NCBI RefSeq assembly: GCF_003813865.1
Contig: NZ_RMVG01000021.1
Span: forward strand, 17,113-81,112
Direction: 5' to 3'
From: Candidatus Pantoea deserta
Lineage (GTDB): Bacteria > Pseudomonadota > Gammaproteobacteria > Enterobacterales > Enterobacteriaceae
Length of the DNA stretch: 64,000 bases
Of this stretch, positions 51,808 to 61,075 are shown one piece after another. The notes beneath the pieces are model-generated. The model did no database searches and was not told where the DNA came from. It saw only the letters and a list, made by a program, of their open reading frames with translations. Position numbers and translations under genes: made by a program. Within the stretch, counting starts at the first letter, position 1. Every line of letters begins with the position of its first letter.

Positions 51808-52605
51808 TTAGTGGGACGGCTGCGCGGTGATGTCTTCGCCGAAGTATTTTTCTGAGATGGCTTTCAGGCGACCATCCTGACGCATCGCCTCGACCTCTTT
51901 GTCAAACGCGGCGCGCAGCTTGTCGCCCTTCTCGTCTTTATGGAAGGGGAAGCCTACTGACTCCACCACCAGAGGCTGACCGACAAACTTCAGCGGCAAC
52001 CCTTTCTGGTTGATCTCTGCCAGCAGAATAGGTCCAGAGTTGACGTAGCCCTGCACGCGATTATTGATGGCGTCATTCATCGCGCCGTCGCGGCTCTCGT
52101 AGGTGCGGATAGTCACGCCGTTATCGCCAAAGGCTTTTTTCAGGTTAGCCAGATGGTTGGAACCCAGCACGCCCGCGATGGTTTTGCCGCGCAGGTCGTC
52201 CAGCGTAGTAATAGTCGCGTTGTCTTTGTTGGTGACGATCTGGCTGCCGTAGTAGCTATAGGGCGTGGAGAAGTTGTACTTCTCCTGACGCGCCGGCGTA
52301 ATCGCCACCACGTTCGCCACGGTATCCAGCTTGCCGCCTTCCAGCTGCCCCATCAGTCCGCTGAAATCTGACGTAACCCACTCAATCTTGTAGTTCAGGT
52401 CTTTAGCGATGGCTTCGGTGACGTCAACGTCAAAGCCGGTCAGCTTGCCGTCCTTTTTAAAGGCACCGGGAAAGCTCAGGCCGGTGGCGCCGACGCGAAT
52501 GGTCGTAGCATCGACGCCGCTCTGGGCTGAGGCGCTGTTATTGTCGCAGGCGCTAAGCAGTGAGGCCGCGATTACCACGGACAGTGCGATTAACCCTTTT
52601 TTCAT
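51808..52605 (-). CDS. Amino acid ABC transporter substrate-binding lipoprotein
   Basis: 265 residues. Signal MKKGLIALSVVIAASLLSAC with a lipidation Cys, then a class-3 solute-binding fold (GKLTGFDVDVTEAIAKDLNY, VVAITPARQEKYNFSTPY, LDDLRGKTIAGVLGSNH). Closest in style to cystine-binding proteins. A lipid-anchored binding protein is unusual beside soluble ones in enterics. It should define the substrate of the importer. Confidence 0.92.
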   Translation of the reverse strand: MKKGLIALSVVIAASLLSACDNNSASAQSGVDATTIRVGATGLSFPGAFKKDGKLTGFDVDVTEAIAKDLNYKIEWVTSDFSGLMGQLEGGKLDTVANVVAITPARQEKYNFSTPYSYYGSQIVTNKDNATITTLDDLRGKTIAGVLGSNHLANLKKAFGDNGVTIRTYESRDGAMNDAINNRVQGYVNSGPILLAEINQKGLPLKFVGQPLVVESVGFPFHKDEKGDKLRAAFDKEVEAMRQDGRLKAISEKYFGEDITAQPSH

Positions 52606-52639
52606 GTTGTTCTCCCTAATGTCTTCTGCATAGCCGCGC

Positions 52640-53143
52640 TTAGCGGGCCTGCGCTAAATTAATGGTTTTTTTCATATAAACGGTGATGTGGCCTTTGCCG
52701 AGATCTTTTTTGCTGATCTTCTCAAAACCCATCGTCTCGTAAAGCTGGATCAGCCACGGATGACTTTCGGCGGTGCCGAGCGAATAGGCCGGCGCGCGCA
52801 GCACATCGCGCAGTACCGCCTGCTCCAGCCAGTCGAGCATCAGCGCGCCCAACCGCTGACCGCGATAGTGCGGTGCGGTTGCGAACCAGCCGATATGCGG
52901 CAGACCGAACGGTCCGGGCAGCGGTCCCCAGGGATAACGCAGCGTGACCGAAGCCACCAGCTCGCCATCGCGGAACATGCCGTAAACGCCGTGCGTGGCG
53001 ATATGGCGCTGCATCTGCGCGGCATCGGCGGTAGCGGCATCGAATTTAATCCCCAGTTCGCGCGCGGAGGCATAAGCGGCGTGCACCAGCGGGTAATAGG
53101 CGGGCGTATCTTCGACGCCCAGCTGGCGAAAACTGTCGGTCAT
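52640..53143 (-). CDS. GNAT-family N-acetyltransferase
   Basis: 167 residues. The acetyl-CoA motif A is HYRGQRLGALMLDWLEQ, preceded by the strand IGWFATAP, and motif B follows (AYSLGTAESHPWLIQLYETMGF). In this operon it should N-acetylate S-(2-succino)cysteine before lyase cleavage, as YxeL does in Bacillus. Its start overlaps the lyase stop by four bases (ATGA), so the two are coupled. Confidence 0.88.
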   Translation of the reverse strand: MTDSFRQLGVEDTPAYYPLVHAAYASARELGIKFDAATADAAQMQRHIATHGVYGMFRDGELVASVTLRYPWGPLPGPFGLPHIGWFATAPHYRGQRLGALMLDWLEQAVLRDVLRAPAYSLGTAESHPWLIQLYETMGFEKISKKDLGKGHITVYMKKTINLAQAR

Positions 53144-54510
53144 GAGCGCCTCTCAAGTAATCCCGACACCTGCGCGGCGGCAATCACCTCATCCACTTTG
53201 CGCGGGGCGGAACCAAGATAATTCACCGGATCGAGCCAGGCGTTTAGCTCGTCGTCGCTGATGCTGTTGTCCATCTGCGGATGAGCGCGCAGCGTCTCTT
53301 TAAAGTCGCGCCGCTGCTCGTAGGCCTGCATCGCGCACTCGTACACCACATGGTGCGCGGTCTGCTTGCCCAGTTTTTTGCCCAGTTCGAACATCACTTT
53401 TTCCGACAGCAGCAGACCGCCCTGCATATCCAGGTTCTGGCGCATGCGCGCTTCATTAACGGTCATGCCGCGCATAATGGCGATGGCGTTTTGCAGCTGT
53501 GCGGACAGGTAGATGCAAATTTCCGGCAGCGCAATCCATTCGGCGCGCCAGCTCATCGCATCGCGTTCATGCTCGACGTGCATGGATTCATAGATCAGCG
53601 CGGCGCTTTTCAGCACCGGCGCGGTCAGACTGGCCAGTCCCTCCAGCGCGGCGGGATTGCGCTTGTGCGGCATGGTGGTCGAGCCAATCTTGCCTGCCGA
53701 GAAAGGTTCTTCGATCTCATTGATTTCAGAACGCATCAGGTTGTAAAGCTCGTTGCCAATTTTACCCAGTGTGCCGCTGATCAATGCCGCTACCGAGGCA
53801 AATTCCGAGAAGCGGTCGCGCGCTGACTGCCAGCCAATGGTCGGCGTCGCCAGTCCAAGAATATCCAGCGTGCGTTTTTCCACTTCCGGTCCTTGCGGAC
53901 CAAAGGAGGCGTAGGTTGAAATGGCGCCGTTAATATTGCCGGTCAGCGTGCGCGGTTTGATCTCGCTAAGACGCGTAAGATGACGCACAAACTCGTCCAG
54001 CCATACGGCGACTTTAAAGCCAAAAGTCGTCGGCAGCGCCTGCATCCCGTGGGTGCGGCCTGTCATCGGCGTATGCTGATAACGTCTGGCGACGCCAGCC
54101 AGCTCCTGCGCCAGCGCCACCGCGTCGCGCTGAATAATCGCGAACGCATCACGCAGTTGCAGTACGGTGGCGGTATCAACAATGTCCTGCGTCGTTGCGC
54201 CGTAGTGAATAAATTCGCCAGCTTCGCCGCACTGTTTTTGCAGCGCGATCAGCGTGGGCATCAGAGAATGTTTCATCTGCGCGCCCTGCTGCGCAATCTC
54301 GTCAATGTCCAGCAGGGTGGGATCGGCCCGCTCTACGATAGCGCGTGCGGCTTCGGCCGGAATTACCCCAAGCTCGCCTTCCGCCTGCGCCAGTGCGACT
54401 TCGACCTGAACCTGCTGTTTTAGCCGGTTTTGCTCCGACCAGACGCCACGCATTTCTGGTGTGCCAAAATTGTTGCCAATTAACAGAAAATCAATAATAT
54501 GTGACGCCAT
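53140..54510 (-). CDS. Fumarase/aspartase superfamily lyase, probable S-(2-succino) lyase
   Basis: 456 residues, PurB/ASL-like. Signature GSTTMPHKRNPAALEG with the catalytic Ser loop, earlier GATTQDIVDTA and TGRTHGMQALPTTFG. It is not the housekeeping PurB or PcaB by context: it is the first gene of an operon with GNAT, amino acid ABC and M20 genes. Known chemistry for such sets is cleavage of N-acetyl-S-(2-succino)cysteine to fumarate and N-acetylcysteine. A 10-bp-arm dyad lies 75-106 bases upstream. Confidence 0.85.
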   Translation of the reverse strand: MASHIIDFLLIGNNFGTPEMRGVWSEQNRLKQQVQVEVALAQAEGELGVIPAEAARAIVERADPTLLDIDEIAQQGAQMKHSLMPTLIALQKQCGEAGEFIHYGATTQDIVDTATVLQLRDAFAIIQRDAVALAQELAGVARRYQHTPMTGRTHGMQALPTTFGFKVAVWLDEFVRHLTRLSEIKPRTLTGNINGAISTYASFGPQGPEVEKRTLDILGLATPTIGWQSARDRFSEFASVAALISGTLGKIGNELYNLMRSEINEIEEPFSAGKIGSTTMPHKRNPAALEGLASLTAPVLKSAALIYESMHVEHERDAMSWRAEWIALPEICIYLSAQLQNAIAIMRGMTVNEARMRQNLDMQGGLLLSEKVMFELGKKLGKQTAHHVVYECAMQAYEQRRDFKETLRAHPQMDNSISDDELNAWLDPVNYLGSAPRKVDEVIAAAQVSGLLERRS

Positions 54511-54584
54511 ATCTATGTCACTTATGTTGTTTTACGAAGCCCTAAAATAGCACCTTCAAACCGGCCTGATTGATAATGGAAAGG

Positions 54585-54616
54585 CATATGTTATAGCGTC
54601 TGGTTATAACAATATG
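54585..54616 (-). promoter_or_regulatory. Dyad upstream of the lyase operon
   Basis: CATATGTTATA (54585-54595) and TATAACAATATG (54605-54616) are inverted arms with nine bases between; GTTATA/TATAAC is perfect and the extension has one extra base. The T-A rich arms recall LysR sites. The rest of 54511-54899 has no gene and is AT-rich, with the promoter of the 54900 gene. Confidence 0.55.
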
Positions 54617-54899
54617 GCAAAGGGGTCATGACTTTGTGTAAAAATATCGAAGTGGTTTTCCAGCTTAACTATCTGTTATTAAAGATGAATAGAGTCGGAA
54701 AATAACTATATTGTAAATAACCGGTCAATTTCTTTTTGCATATTTGTTATTAAGCCACTGTCCCGCTCCGTCGTTTTCAGAACAGTGCCACGCCCTGCGT
54801 CCTCACACAGACGCGCCTGACCGTACCCTGTCATAACCCGATATCTCCAGGCAGAGTGGCTCTATTACACTGTGCTCATCGCGCTTAACTTTATGGATA

Positions 54900-55577
54900 A
54901 TGAAGATGAAAATTGACAAGGCAGATGAATCTTTCCTGCATACCTTTTTTGGCGAATCCCCTGACGTCGTTGAACCCGACTCGGCCCGCGCAGAGGCCTT
55001 GCGCCAGGCTTTGCAGGCGGCTCGCGCGCAGAGGATGGCGGAATCCGACAGCGACTGGAAACGCAATGTGCTGTTTCTGGCGCTGTTTGTCTTTCTTTAT
55101 GCCGCACTTGGCGCATCGCTGACACTGGATCTCGCCCACCACGCTACCGGCCATAAAAGTTTCGACTATGCGCTACAGGCAGTGCCGGTGCTGATCGCTT
55201 TTTCCGGCTTTTTTCTGTCGCTACTGTTTTTGTTTGTCACGCGCAGCGGCGCGCGCCGACTGCAAAACTGGGAGCGCGCCATTGTTGTGCTGGAGAAGTA
55301 CACGGCCGGCAACCTCTATAAGCAGATGCTGGATCTGGGTCCACGCACCACCCATTATTCGTTTTCAGCCATTAACGTCGCGCTGGCGCTGTTCATCTGC
55401 CTGACCTGGGTGGTGATGTACAACTATTTTACCTTTACCACCAGCGGCGTGATTGGCAGCGTTATCTCGCTGTTTATTACCACCATGACCTATGTGATTC
55501 TGGATATTCAGCTGTTGAAACCGCATCGCCTGGATAACGAAGAGCCGGTCGGGCTGGAGAAAGACGACAAGGAATGA
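54900..55577 (+). CDS. Membrane protein of unknown function
   Basis: 225 residues. A cytosolic N-terminus of about 52 residues (acidic then Ala/Arg helix) precedes four hydrophobic helices at about 57-75, 93-112, 160-178 and 183-200; between helices 2 and 3 lies a charged stretch (SGARRLQNWERAIVVLEKY). The tail is acidic. It has some resemblance to octameric RipA-type proteins, but I cannot confirm a family. It stands alone with its own terminator; ATG 54906 is an alternative start. Confidence 0.65.
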   Translation: MKMKIDKADESFLHTFFGESPDVVEPDSARAEALRQALQAARAQRMAESDSDWKRNVLFLALFVFLYAALGASLTLDLAHHATGHKSFDYALQAVPVLIAFSGFFLSLLFLFVTRSGARRLQNWERAIVVLEKYTAGNLYKQMLDLGPRTTHYSFSAINVALALFICLTWVVMYNYFTFTTSGVIGSVISLFITTMTYVILDIQLLKPHRLDNEEPVGLEKDDKE

Positions 55578-55583
55578 CGCCGA

Positions 55584-55606
55584 AACGGCCGCTTGCTGCG
55601 GCCGTT
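55584..55606 (+). terminator. Terminator of the 54900 membrane-protein gene
   Basis: AACGGCCGC (55584-55592) and GCGGCCGTT (55598-55606) with a five-base loop, followed by ATTATTA. Confidence 0.6.
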
Positions 55607-55668
55607 ATTACAGAGAAGCATCTTACAGGGACATTTAACGGATAAAGCCGGGCAGGCTAATAGATCGT

Positions 55669-55698
55669 AAAAAAGCCCGATGCCAGGGCGTCGGGCTT
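55669..55698 (-). terminator. Terminator of the pirin gene
   Basis: On the minus strand AAGCCCGA and TCGGGCTT (55673-55698) pair around ten bases and are followed by a six-U run, directly after the pirin stop. Confidence 0.85.
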
Positions 55699-55707
55699 AT
55701 AGCGAAA

Positions 55708-56433
55708 TCAGCGGCTCGGATGGTTTACTTCAACCGGTCGCAGATCGAACAGTAATACTTCGGCATTATCACCTTCGCTCAGGCTCAGGCTCTTCTCATG
55801 GCGTATACGCGCACCGTCGCCCGCTTTATACTTTGTGCCGTTTACCGTTACGCTACCGCGAGCCACATGCAGGTAGGCATAGCGATCCTCATCCAGCGTA
55901 AAGGTTTGCTGCTCATCGCCGTCGAACAGGCCCGCATAGAGGCGCACATCCTGACGCACCGACAGGGCATTTTCCTCTTTTCCTGGCGCTACGATCAGGC
56001 GCAGCTGCCCGCGCTTTTCGCTTTCCGGCACGGAAATCTGCTGATAGCCAGGCTGCGTTCCTTTTTCTGCGGGAACAATCCAGATTTGCAGAAAGTGCAC
56101 ACCCTCGCTTTTCGAATGGTTAAATTCGCTGTGCGTGACGCCGCTGCCTGCGCTCATTAGCTGGACATCGCCAGGTACAATAACGGAACCCGTTCCCATT
56201 GAATCCTTATGTTCCAGCGCCCCTTCCAGCACGTAGGAGATAATTTCCATATTGCTGTGAGGATGCGCGCCGAAACCGCGCGACGCGGCTACCCGGTCGT
56301 CATTGATAACCAGCAGATCGGAGAAACCCGTCTGCTTGGGATCCCAGTAGTTCGCGAAGGAAAAGGTGTGACGAGAGTACAGCCAGCCGTGGTCACCAAG
56401 GCCGCGTTGCTCTGACAGTCGTTGCTCGATCAT
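55708..56433 (-). CDS. Pirin-family bicupin (YhhW-like)
   Basis: 241 residues from ATG 56433. Metal ligands of the N-terminal cupin in GFGAHPHSNMEIISYVLEGALEHKDS (two His, later His and Glu), the usual SGVTHSEFNHS, and a second, degenerate cupin. YhhW and relatives have quercetinase activity in vitro; the physiological role is unclear. A LysR gene is divergent 123 bases away, a common pairing for pirins. The frame is open to 56490 without a better ribosome site. Confidence 0.92.
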   Translation of the reverse strand: MIEQRLSEQRGLGDHGWLYSRHTFSFANYWDPKQTGFSDLLVINDDRVAASRGFGAHPHSNMEIISYVLEGALEHKDSMGTGSVIVPGDVQLMSAGSGVTHSEFNHSKSEGVHFLQIWIVPAEKGTQPGYQQISVPESEKRGQLRLIVAPGKEENALSVRQDVRLYAGLFDGDEQQTFTLDEDRYAYLHVARGSVTVNGTKYKAGDGARIRHEKSLSLSEGDNAEVLLFDLRPVEVNHPSR

Positions 56434-56556
56434 GGTGTGCTCCTGTTGTGTACGGGGGATGCGCTTGTGCGCTTCCGATGTCACAGACAATACCGTAAAC
56501 TAAATTCTGTAAAAACAGGCTCTGATGGCAATCACTGTCACAAATAAGTGGACACT

Positions 56557-57435
56557 ATGCTGATCGACGATCTTCGTATCTATGTTGCGGTCATCCGCGC
56601 GGGCAATTTTACCGCCGCGGCAGAGCAGCTGATGTTATCCAAGCAGTACGTCAGCCGCCGTATGGCGGCGCTGGAAGCGTCGCTGGGTTCGCAACTGTTA
56701 ATCCGTAATACGCGTAAGCTCTCGGTGACCGAGGCCGGAATGCTGTTTCTGCCGCATGCCCAGCGTATTCTGGACGATATTCGCGAGGCGGAGCAGGCTA
56801 TGTCGGCGCGCCGTCAGGAGCTGCACGGCTCCTTTCGCATCAGCATGCCGATGTCGTTCGGCATGAGCCATCTTTCACCGCTTATCGCGCAGTTCCTGGC
56901 GCAGCATCCTGCGCTGCAATTCCATATTGAACTGGCCGATCGCTACGTTGACCTGATCGGTGAAGGCTTTGATATGGCTATCCGTATCGGTACCCTGGCA
57001 GATTCCACCCTGATTGCTCGCCGCCTCGGCGCACAGCGCCGTCTGATCTGCGCCAGCCCGGCCTATCTGGCGCGCGCCGGTCAGCCCATGACGCCGGACG
57101 ATCTCTCCCGGCACGCCTGCCTGCGCTACGGACGCGAGGCCTTAAGCGGCTGGGAGTTACAGCAGGCGGGCAAAAGCAAAAATGTTATGGTGCAGGGTCC
57201 CATGCTGAGTAACAACGGCGAGGTGCTGCGCGATGCGGCGATCGCCGGACTGGGGCTGGTGCTGCTGCCGGAATTTATCGTCAGCCCGGCGCTGAAAAGC
57301 GGTGAGCTGGTGAGTGTGCTGGAGCCGTTTCAGCCTGCGCCGCTCTGTCTTAATGCGGTCTATCCGCAACACCGCCAGCGCAGCGAGGTTAATCGCGTAC
57401 TGCTTCAGTTTTTACAGCAGCAGCTGGGGAATTAA
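56557..57435 (+). CDS. LysR-family regulator of the pirin gene
   Basis: 292 residues from ATG 56557 (a GTG at 56548 is in frame). N-terminal winged helix: DDLRIYVAVIRAGNFTAAAE, MLSKQYVSRRMAALE, RNTRKLSVTEAG; then the effector domain with IGTLADSTLIARRLG as in the CrgA-like group. Divergent from the pirin gene and likely its regulator. Confidence 0.92.
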   Translation: MLIDDLRIYVAVIRAGNFTAAAEQLMLSKQYVSRRMAALEASLGSQLLIRNTRKLSVTEAGMLFLPHAQRILDDIREAEQAMSARRQELHGSFRISMPMSFGMSHLSPLIAQFLAQHPALQFHIELADRYVDLIGEGFDMAIRIGTLADSTLIARRLGAQRRLICASPAYLARAGQPMTPDDLSRHACLRYGREALSGWELQQAGKSKNVMVQGPMLSNNGEVLRDAAIAGLGLVLLPEFIVSPALKSGELVSVLEPFQPAPLCLNAVYPQHRQRSEVNRVLLQFLQQQLGN

Positions 57436-57459
57436 GCGGGCCTGGCAGCCCGCCTGAGG

Positions 57460-58461
57460 TTACAGAGTAACGTACAGATGCAGCACCCTTACCAGTTGGG
57501 TAACAAAACCATATTCGTTATCGTACCAGGAAACGGTTTTAACCAGCTGCACATCACCGGCTTCGCTGATCTCCGTCTGGGTGGCGTCGAACACAGAACC
57601 GTACGGCACGCCGATCACGTCGGTAGAGACGATTTGATCTTCGGTGTATTTAAAAGACTCATTGTTTTCACAGGCGCGCTTCAGCGCCGCGTTGATTTCG
57701 TCAACCGTGGTTTTCTTTTCCAGCACAGAGACCAGCTCGGTAACAGAGCCGGTTTTGGTCGGGACGCGCTGCGCATGCCCTTTTAGCTTACCGGTCAGTT
57801 CCGGGATCACCAGACCGATAGCCTTCGCCGCGCCGGTCGTATGCGGAATGATATTTTCCGCTGCCGCGCGCGATGAGCGGAAATCTTTGCCGCGCGGTCC
57901 ATCCACCAGCGCCTGAGTGCCGGTATAGGCATGAATGGTGGTCATGGTGCCTGCTTTAATGCCGAAGCTGTCGTGCAGCGCTTTCGCCATCGGAGCAAGG
58001 CAGTTGGTGGTACAGGAGGCAACCGAAACAATCTTATCTTCTGCGCTAAGGGTGTCGTGATTGACGTTATAGACAATGGTTTTCATCTCACCGGCTGGGG
58101 CAGAGATCAATACCTTGCCCGCTCCAGCGTCCAGATGCGCCTGCGCTTTTTCCGCTGAGGTATAGAAGCCGGTACATTCGATCACCACATCGACATTGAG
58201 CGATCCCCAGGGAATATTCTTCGCCTCTTTTTCGGCAAACACGGTGATCTTATTGCCGTTTACCCATAGCGCGTTCCCGTCGACGCTGACGTCGCCGTGG
58301 AAAGCGCCATAGTTTGAATCGTACTTCAGAAGGTAGGCCAGCATTTCTGGTGAAGTGAGATCATTGATCGCCACGACCTCGACCGCTTCCTGCTGTTCAA
58401 GAATACGCCTTAAGACCAGGCGGCCAATACGTCCGAAACCGTTGATGCCAATTTTCTTCAT
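57460..58461 (-). CDS. gapC: Glyceraldehyde-3-phosphate dehydrogenase, GapC type
   Basis: 333 residues from MKKIGINGFGRIGRL. Rossmann loop NGFGRIG, catalytic Cys in VASCTTNCLAP, His in TTIHAYTGTQ, and the C-terminal SWYDNEYGFVTQLVR, which resembles E. coli GapC and Gram-positive Gap rather than GapA. In E. coli K-12 gapC is a broken gene; here it is full length. Asp in AINDLTSP suggests NAD preference. It is probably a second, conditionally used GAPDH. The frame extends upstream to 58551 without need. Confidence 0.92.
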   Translation of the reverse strand: MKKIGINGFGRIGRLVLRRILEQQEAVEVVAINDLTSPEMLAYLLKYDSNYGAFHGDVSVDGNALWVNGNKITVFAEKEAKNIPWGSLNVDVVIECTGFYTSAEKAQAHLDAGAGKVLISAPAGEMKTIVYNVNHDTLSAEDKIVSVASCTTNCLAPMAKALHDSFGIKAGTMTTIHAYTGTQALVDGPRGKDFRSSRAAAENIIPHTTGAAKAIGLVIPELTGKLKGHAQRVPTKTGSVTELVSVLEKKTTVDEINAALKRACENNESFKYTEDQIVSTDVIGVPYGSVFDATQTEISEAGDVQLVKTVSWYDNEYGFVTQLVRVLHLYVTL

Positions 58462-58990
58462 GGTGATCTCCCAGTTTGGTGACACTGCATGTTGAGGATG
58501 GATATCGGTTAATCTGCTGAACCAGGGTATTACGGCACAATAAGGTTGCATTGCCGTGAAGAGAAGGAGTATAGCCTGAGCGACCTGAACTAATTTATCC
58601 GTACAGGCGATAGTGCCGGCGCGACAACGTCAGACTGCGACGACCGCAATTAATGTCAAAGAACGGCAAAAAAAGGAGAATGATAAAGAGACATCCCTGC
58701 CCCATGCCGCAAGCGCACAGGATGAAGGCGATACGATAATGGCAGTCGCTCTGGCTATTCGCGGGTTATTGACGACAGCTGTGGTTTCTTCCTGTAATAC
58801 CAGTCGTCAACGGTGAACAGTTGCATTATGGCATATCGATTTTCAGCATCTGATTTACTTTTTTAAATCAATAACTTAAAAATACCGATACATATCACCA
58901 ATCAATTGTCAGTGATTAGTCGGCACATCCAGTTAGCGCCAGGAATAATCTGACTATACTTTTAGCAAGGTCACAAGGAGTGAATAAATT
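58462..58990. other. Intergenic stretch between gapC and a small membrane-protein ORF
   Basis: 529 bases. TTGACGAC (58769-58776) and GTCGTCAA (58803-58810) are inverted arms with 26 bases between, a possible structured RNA or terminator. TATACT at 58955-58960 may be the -10 of the small ORF. A frame at 58613-58816 has poor composition and is not called. Confidence 0.4.
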
Positions 58991-59101
58991 ATGAAAAGGA
59001 AACAGGTCTGGAAATGGGTTCTGGCCGGGTGCTTAATTAGCTGGGTTATTTTTATCATTGGCATGCTGCTGATTATTAAGTGGGTCTTTTATTGTCCTTA
59101 A
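58991..59101 (+). CDS. 36-residue single-helix membrane protein
   Basis: Start ATG 58991 with AAGGAG ten bases upstream. Basic N-terminus MKRKQVWKW then one long hydrophobic helix (VLAGCLISWVIFIIGMLLII), Lys, WVFYCP and stop. The layout is that of small inner-membrane proteins. A hairpin (AACATCC/GGATGTT with inner TTCCC/GGGAA) directly follows at 59100-59130. No family recognised. Confidence 0.6.
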   Translation: MKRKQVWKWVLAGCLISWVIFIIGMLLIIKWVFYCP

Positions 59102-59884
59102 CATCCGTTCCCGTCAGGGAATTGGATGTTGCTCAGCTCTTCAACAAGGATAACGCATCGCTTTTCGTTAACCGATGCGGTAATTTTCTGTCTGGGTGAA
59201 CATGGTGATTTTATTATTCCTTATCCCGATTCCGAGTCATTCAACGATGCCGAAAACAAAACAAGCGCGTTTAATGATAAGCAGAGCAGGCTCTGCTGAA
59301 GTGAGGTTAGCGCCAGTTTATTTATCGGGCGCGCATGCTGATGCAAAATTATCCGCTATAGCTGCGCTTTTGTTTAATCTGCCTCCATCGATAAGATTAA
59401 CGCCACTATTGACTATTTCTTCATCGCTTCTCCCGTTGCAATACGCTGTAATGGCAGAACCCGTCATAAGCCTGTCTTAAATAATCGTAGCCAGTAAAAG
59501 CGTCAGGGTAACGCAGGACCTTTTCGCATCCTGAAGCTTAAATCTGGCCATCCCCCGTTTCTGATGCACGCCTGATAACAAGATTCTCTGCGTTATTTTG
59601 CCAGACGCGCGGCTGTTCATTATGGACATAAGCGGCAGCTCTCTTTTGTACGGCGAGCAGGATATAACTGACATTATCGCGTCTGACAACGCCGACCCCG
59701 GATGCGTTCTGAAGCTATTGTCTGACAGCCGCGGCAGAAATGGCATGGGCCAGACGTTTTGTCCGCCGGGTTTCAGAGTGATAAGAACGCAGGTGGTCTG
59801 TTCAGGCAGGCATAACAGGGATGACGAGCAGCTCAGCAATCCCTTGCCGCTGCCCTGCCAGACAGTAAAACCGCCGCTGGCGTT
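59102..59884. other. Low-confidence stretch without a supportable gene
   Basis: 783 bases. Overlapping frames on both strands (59196-59480, 59477-59839, 59598-59888) lack ribosome sites, family signals and a consistent codon pattern. I see a stem-loop at the left edge (59100-59130) and nothing else. Confidence 0.5.
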
Positions 59885-60196
59885 TTAGGCTTTGAAACGT
59901 CTGCGCTTAAACAGCGCGTTTTGCTTACTGCGATTCACTTTGCTCCTGGCGTAGGCCATCACCGTCGTCCAGTCGGGATCGGCAGTATTTCTCATACTGT
60001 TATTGAGCGCCTCGGCCAGCTCGCTCCATTTTTGCACCTGAAGATGCGTGTCGCTGGCCAGCGCGGCTTTAAGCGCGTCCATAAGCGCATCGACCTTTTT
60101 TTTCACATCGGTCAGGGTATCACCTGTCTGATAACTTGCTGCGATGCGTCTTAACTCAAGCGCATAATGGTTTATATCGATATTTATTATGTACAA
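59885..60196 (-). CDS. Small helical protein of unknown function
   Basis: Up to 103 residues. It appears real from composition: amphipathic helices (DVKKKVDALMDALKAALASD, KWSELAEALNNSMRNT) and a basic C-terminus (NRSKQNALFKRRRFKA). The only upstream start is TTG 60196, with AGAGG nearby, so the start is uncertain. No family recognised. The C-terminal basic tail could bind nucleic acid. Confidence 0.5.
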   Translation of the reverse strand: MYIINIDINHYALELRRIAASYQTGDTLTDVKKKVDALMDALKAALASDTHLQVQKWSELAEALNNSMRNTADPDWTTVMAYARSKVNRSKQNALFKRRRFKA

Positions 60197-60412
60197 ACAA
60201 ACCTCTGTTCATTTTGACTCAGGATGATAAGCATAGCGGCTAATCAGGAATGCATGACGTAAATGCATCAGAAAATAAATTATTTATTTTTTGTTTAAGG
60301 AAGAATCATTCCAAAAATTTTCTTCATTTTGATTTAACGCAAATTTATTACGGCAAGCCATAGAATAACATAAATATTATTAATCAATAAAGCCTGTCTG
60401 TATTGACTTCTT

Positions 60413-61033
60413 GTGTCTGATTCATCCGCGACTATGCTCTTTTTAACGCCTCTTCTCTGGACATCGCCTGTGCACTCTCTCGATCCGCAAATGTTGCTGT
60501 TACTTTATTTTGTCTTACCCGTCTGGCTTATTGCCGGCTTTGCCGACTGGCTTTGCCATCGCGCCACCAACATTGAAACCACAACCGGATTAAAAGAGAC
60601 CTACATTCATATCCTGATGTTTGTGGAAATGGGCGTGCCGCTGTTGTCCGCGCTGTTTCTTGATGTTAACGCGCTGGTCTTTGCCGCAATGATCGTCCTT
60701 TTCTTCTGCCATGAGGCAACGGCGCTGTGGGACGTCAACTATGCCGTTACCGCGCGAAAAGTCACGCCCGTTGAGCAGCATATCCATAGTTATTTAGAAC
60801 TGGTGCCGCTGATGGCGCTGCTGCTGGTCATATCCCGACACTGGCCGCAGTTCCTGGCGCTCTTTGGCTTAGGCAGCGAACCTGCTCGCTTCGAACTGAA
60901 GCTGCGGCCCGACCCCCTCCCTGTCGGCTATATCGTTTTTATCCTTACGGCCATTTTTCTGCTGGAAATGTTGCCCTATCTGGAAGAGTACTGGCGCGGC
61001 AAAAAGGCCCGCAGGAAAGCGCTTTCCCGCTAA
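60413..61033 (+). CDS. Multi-helix membrane protein with conserved-looking His residues
   Basis: 206 residues from GTG 60413, or 199 from ATG 60434; no strong ribosome site. About five hydrophobic helices. Polar loops carry GFADWLCHRATNIE, KETYIHIL, FFCHEATALWD and EQHIHSYLELVP, so His and acidic residues could form a metal site near the membrane, as in hydroxylase- or desaturase-like proteins. I cannot place it in a named family. It stands alone, with the chemoreceptor gene convergent 42 bases later. Confidence 0.7.
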   Translation: MSDSSATMLFLTPLLWTSPVHSLDPQMLLLLYFVLPVWLIAGFADWLCHRATNIETTTGLKETYIHILMFVEMGVPLLSALFLDVNALVFAAMIVLFFCHEATALWDVNYAVTARKVTPVEQHIHSYLELVPLMALLLVISRHWPQFLALFGLGSEPARFELKLRPDPLPVGYIVFILTAIFLLEMLPYLEEYWRGKKARRKALSR

Positions 61034-61075
61034 TCCCTTTATCAAAGGGCCAGTAAGGCCCTTTGATGGATAGCC

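Noticed and set aside
58613..58816. 67-residue plus-strand frame upstream of gapC
   Set aside because: No ribosome site, low-complexity start, and located in the gapC promoter region.
59477..59888. Overlapping frames on both strands
   Set aside because: Poor composition, no ribosome sites, no family signal; cannot be supported on either strand.
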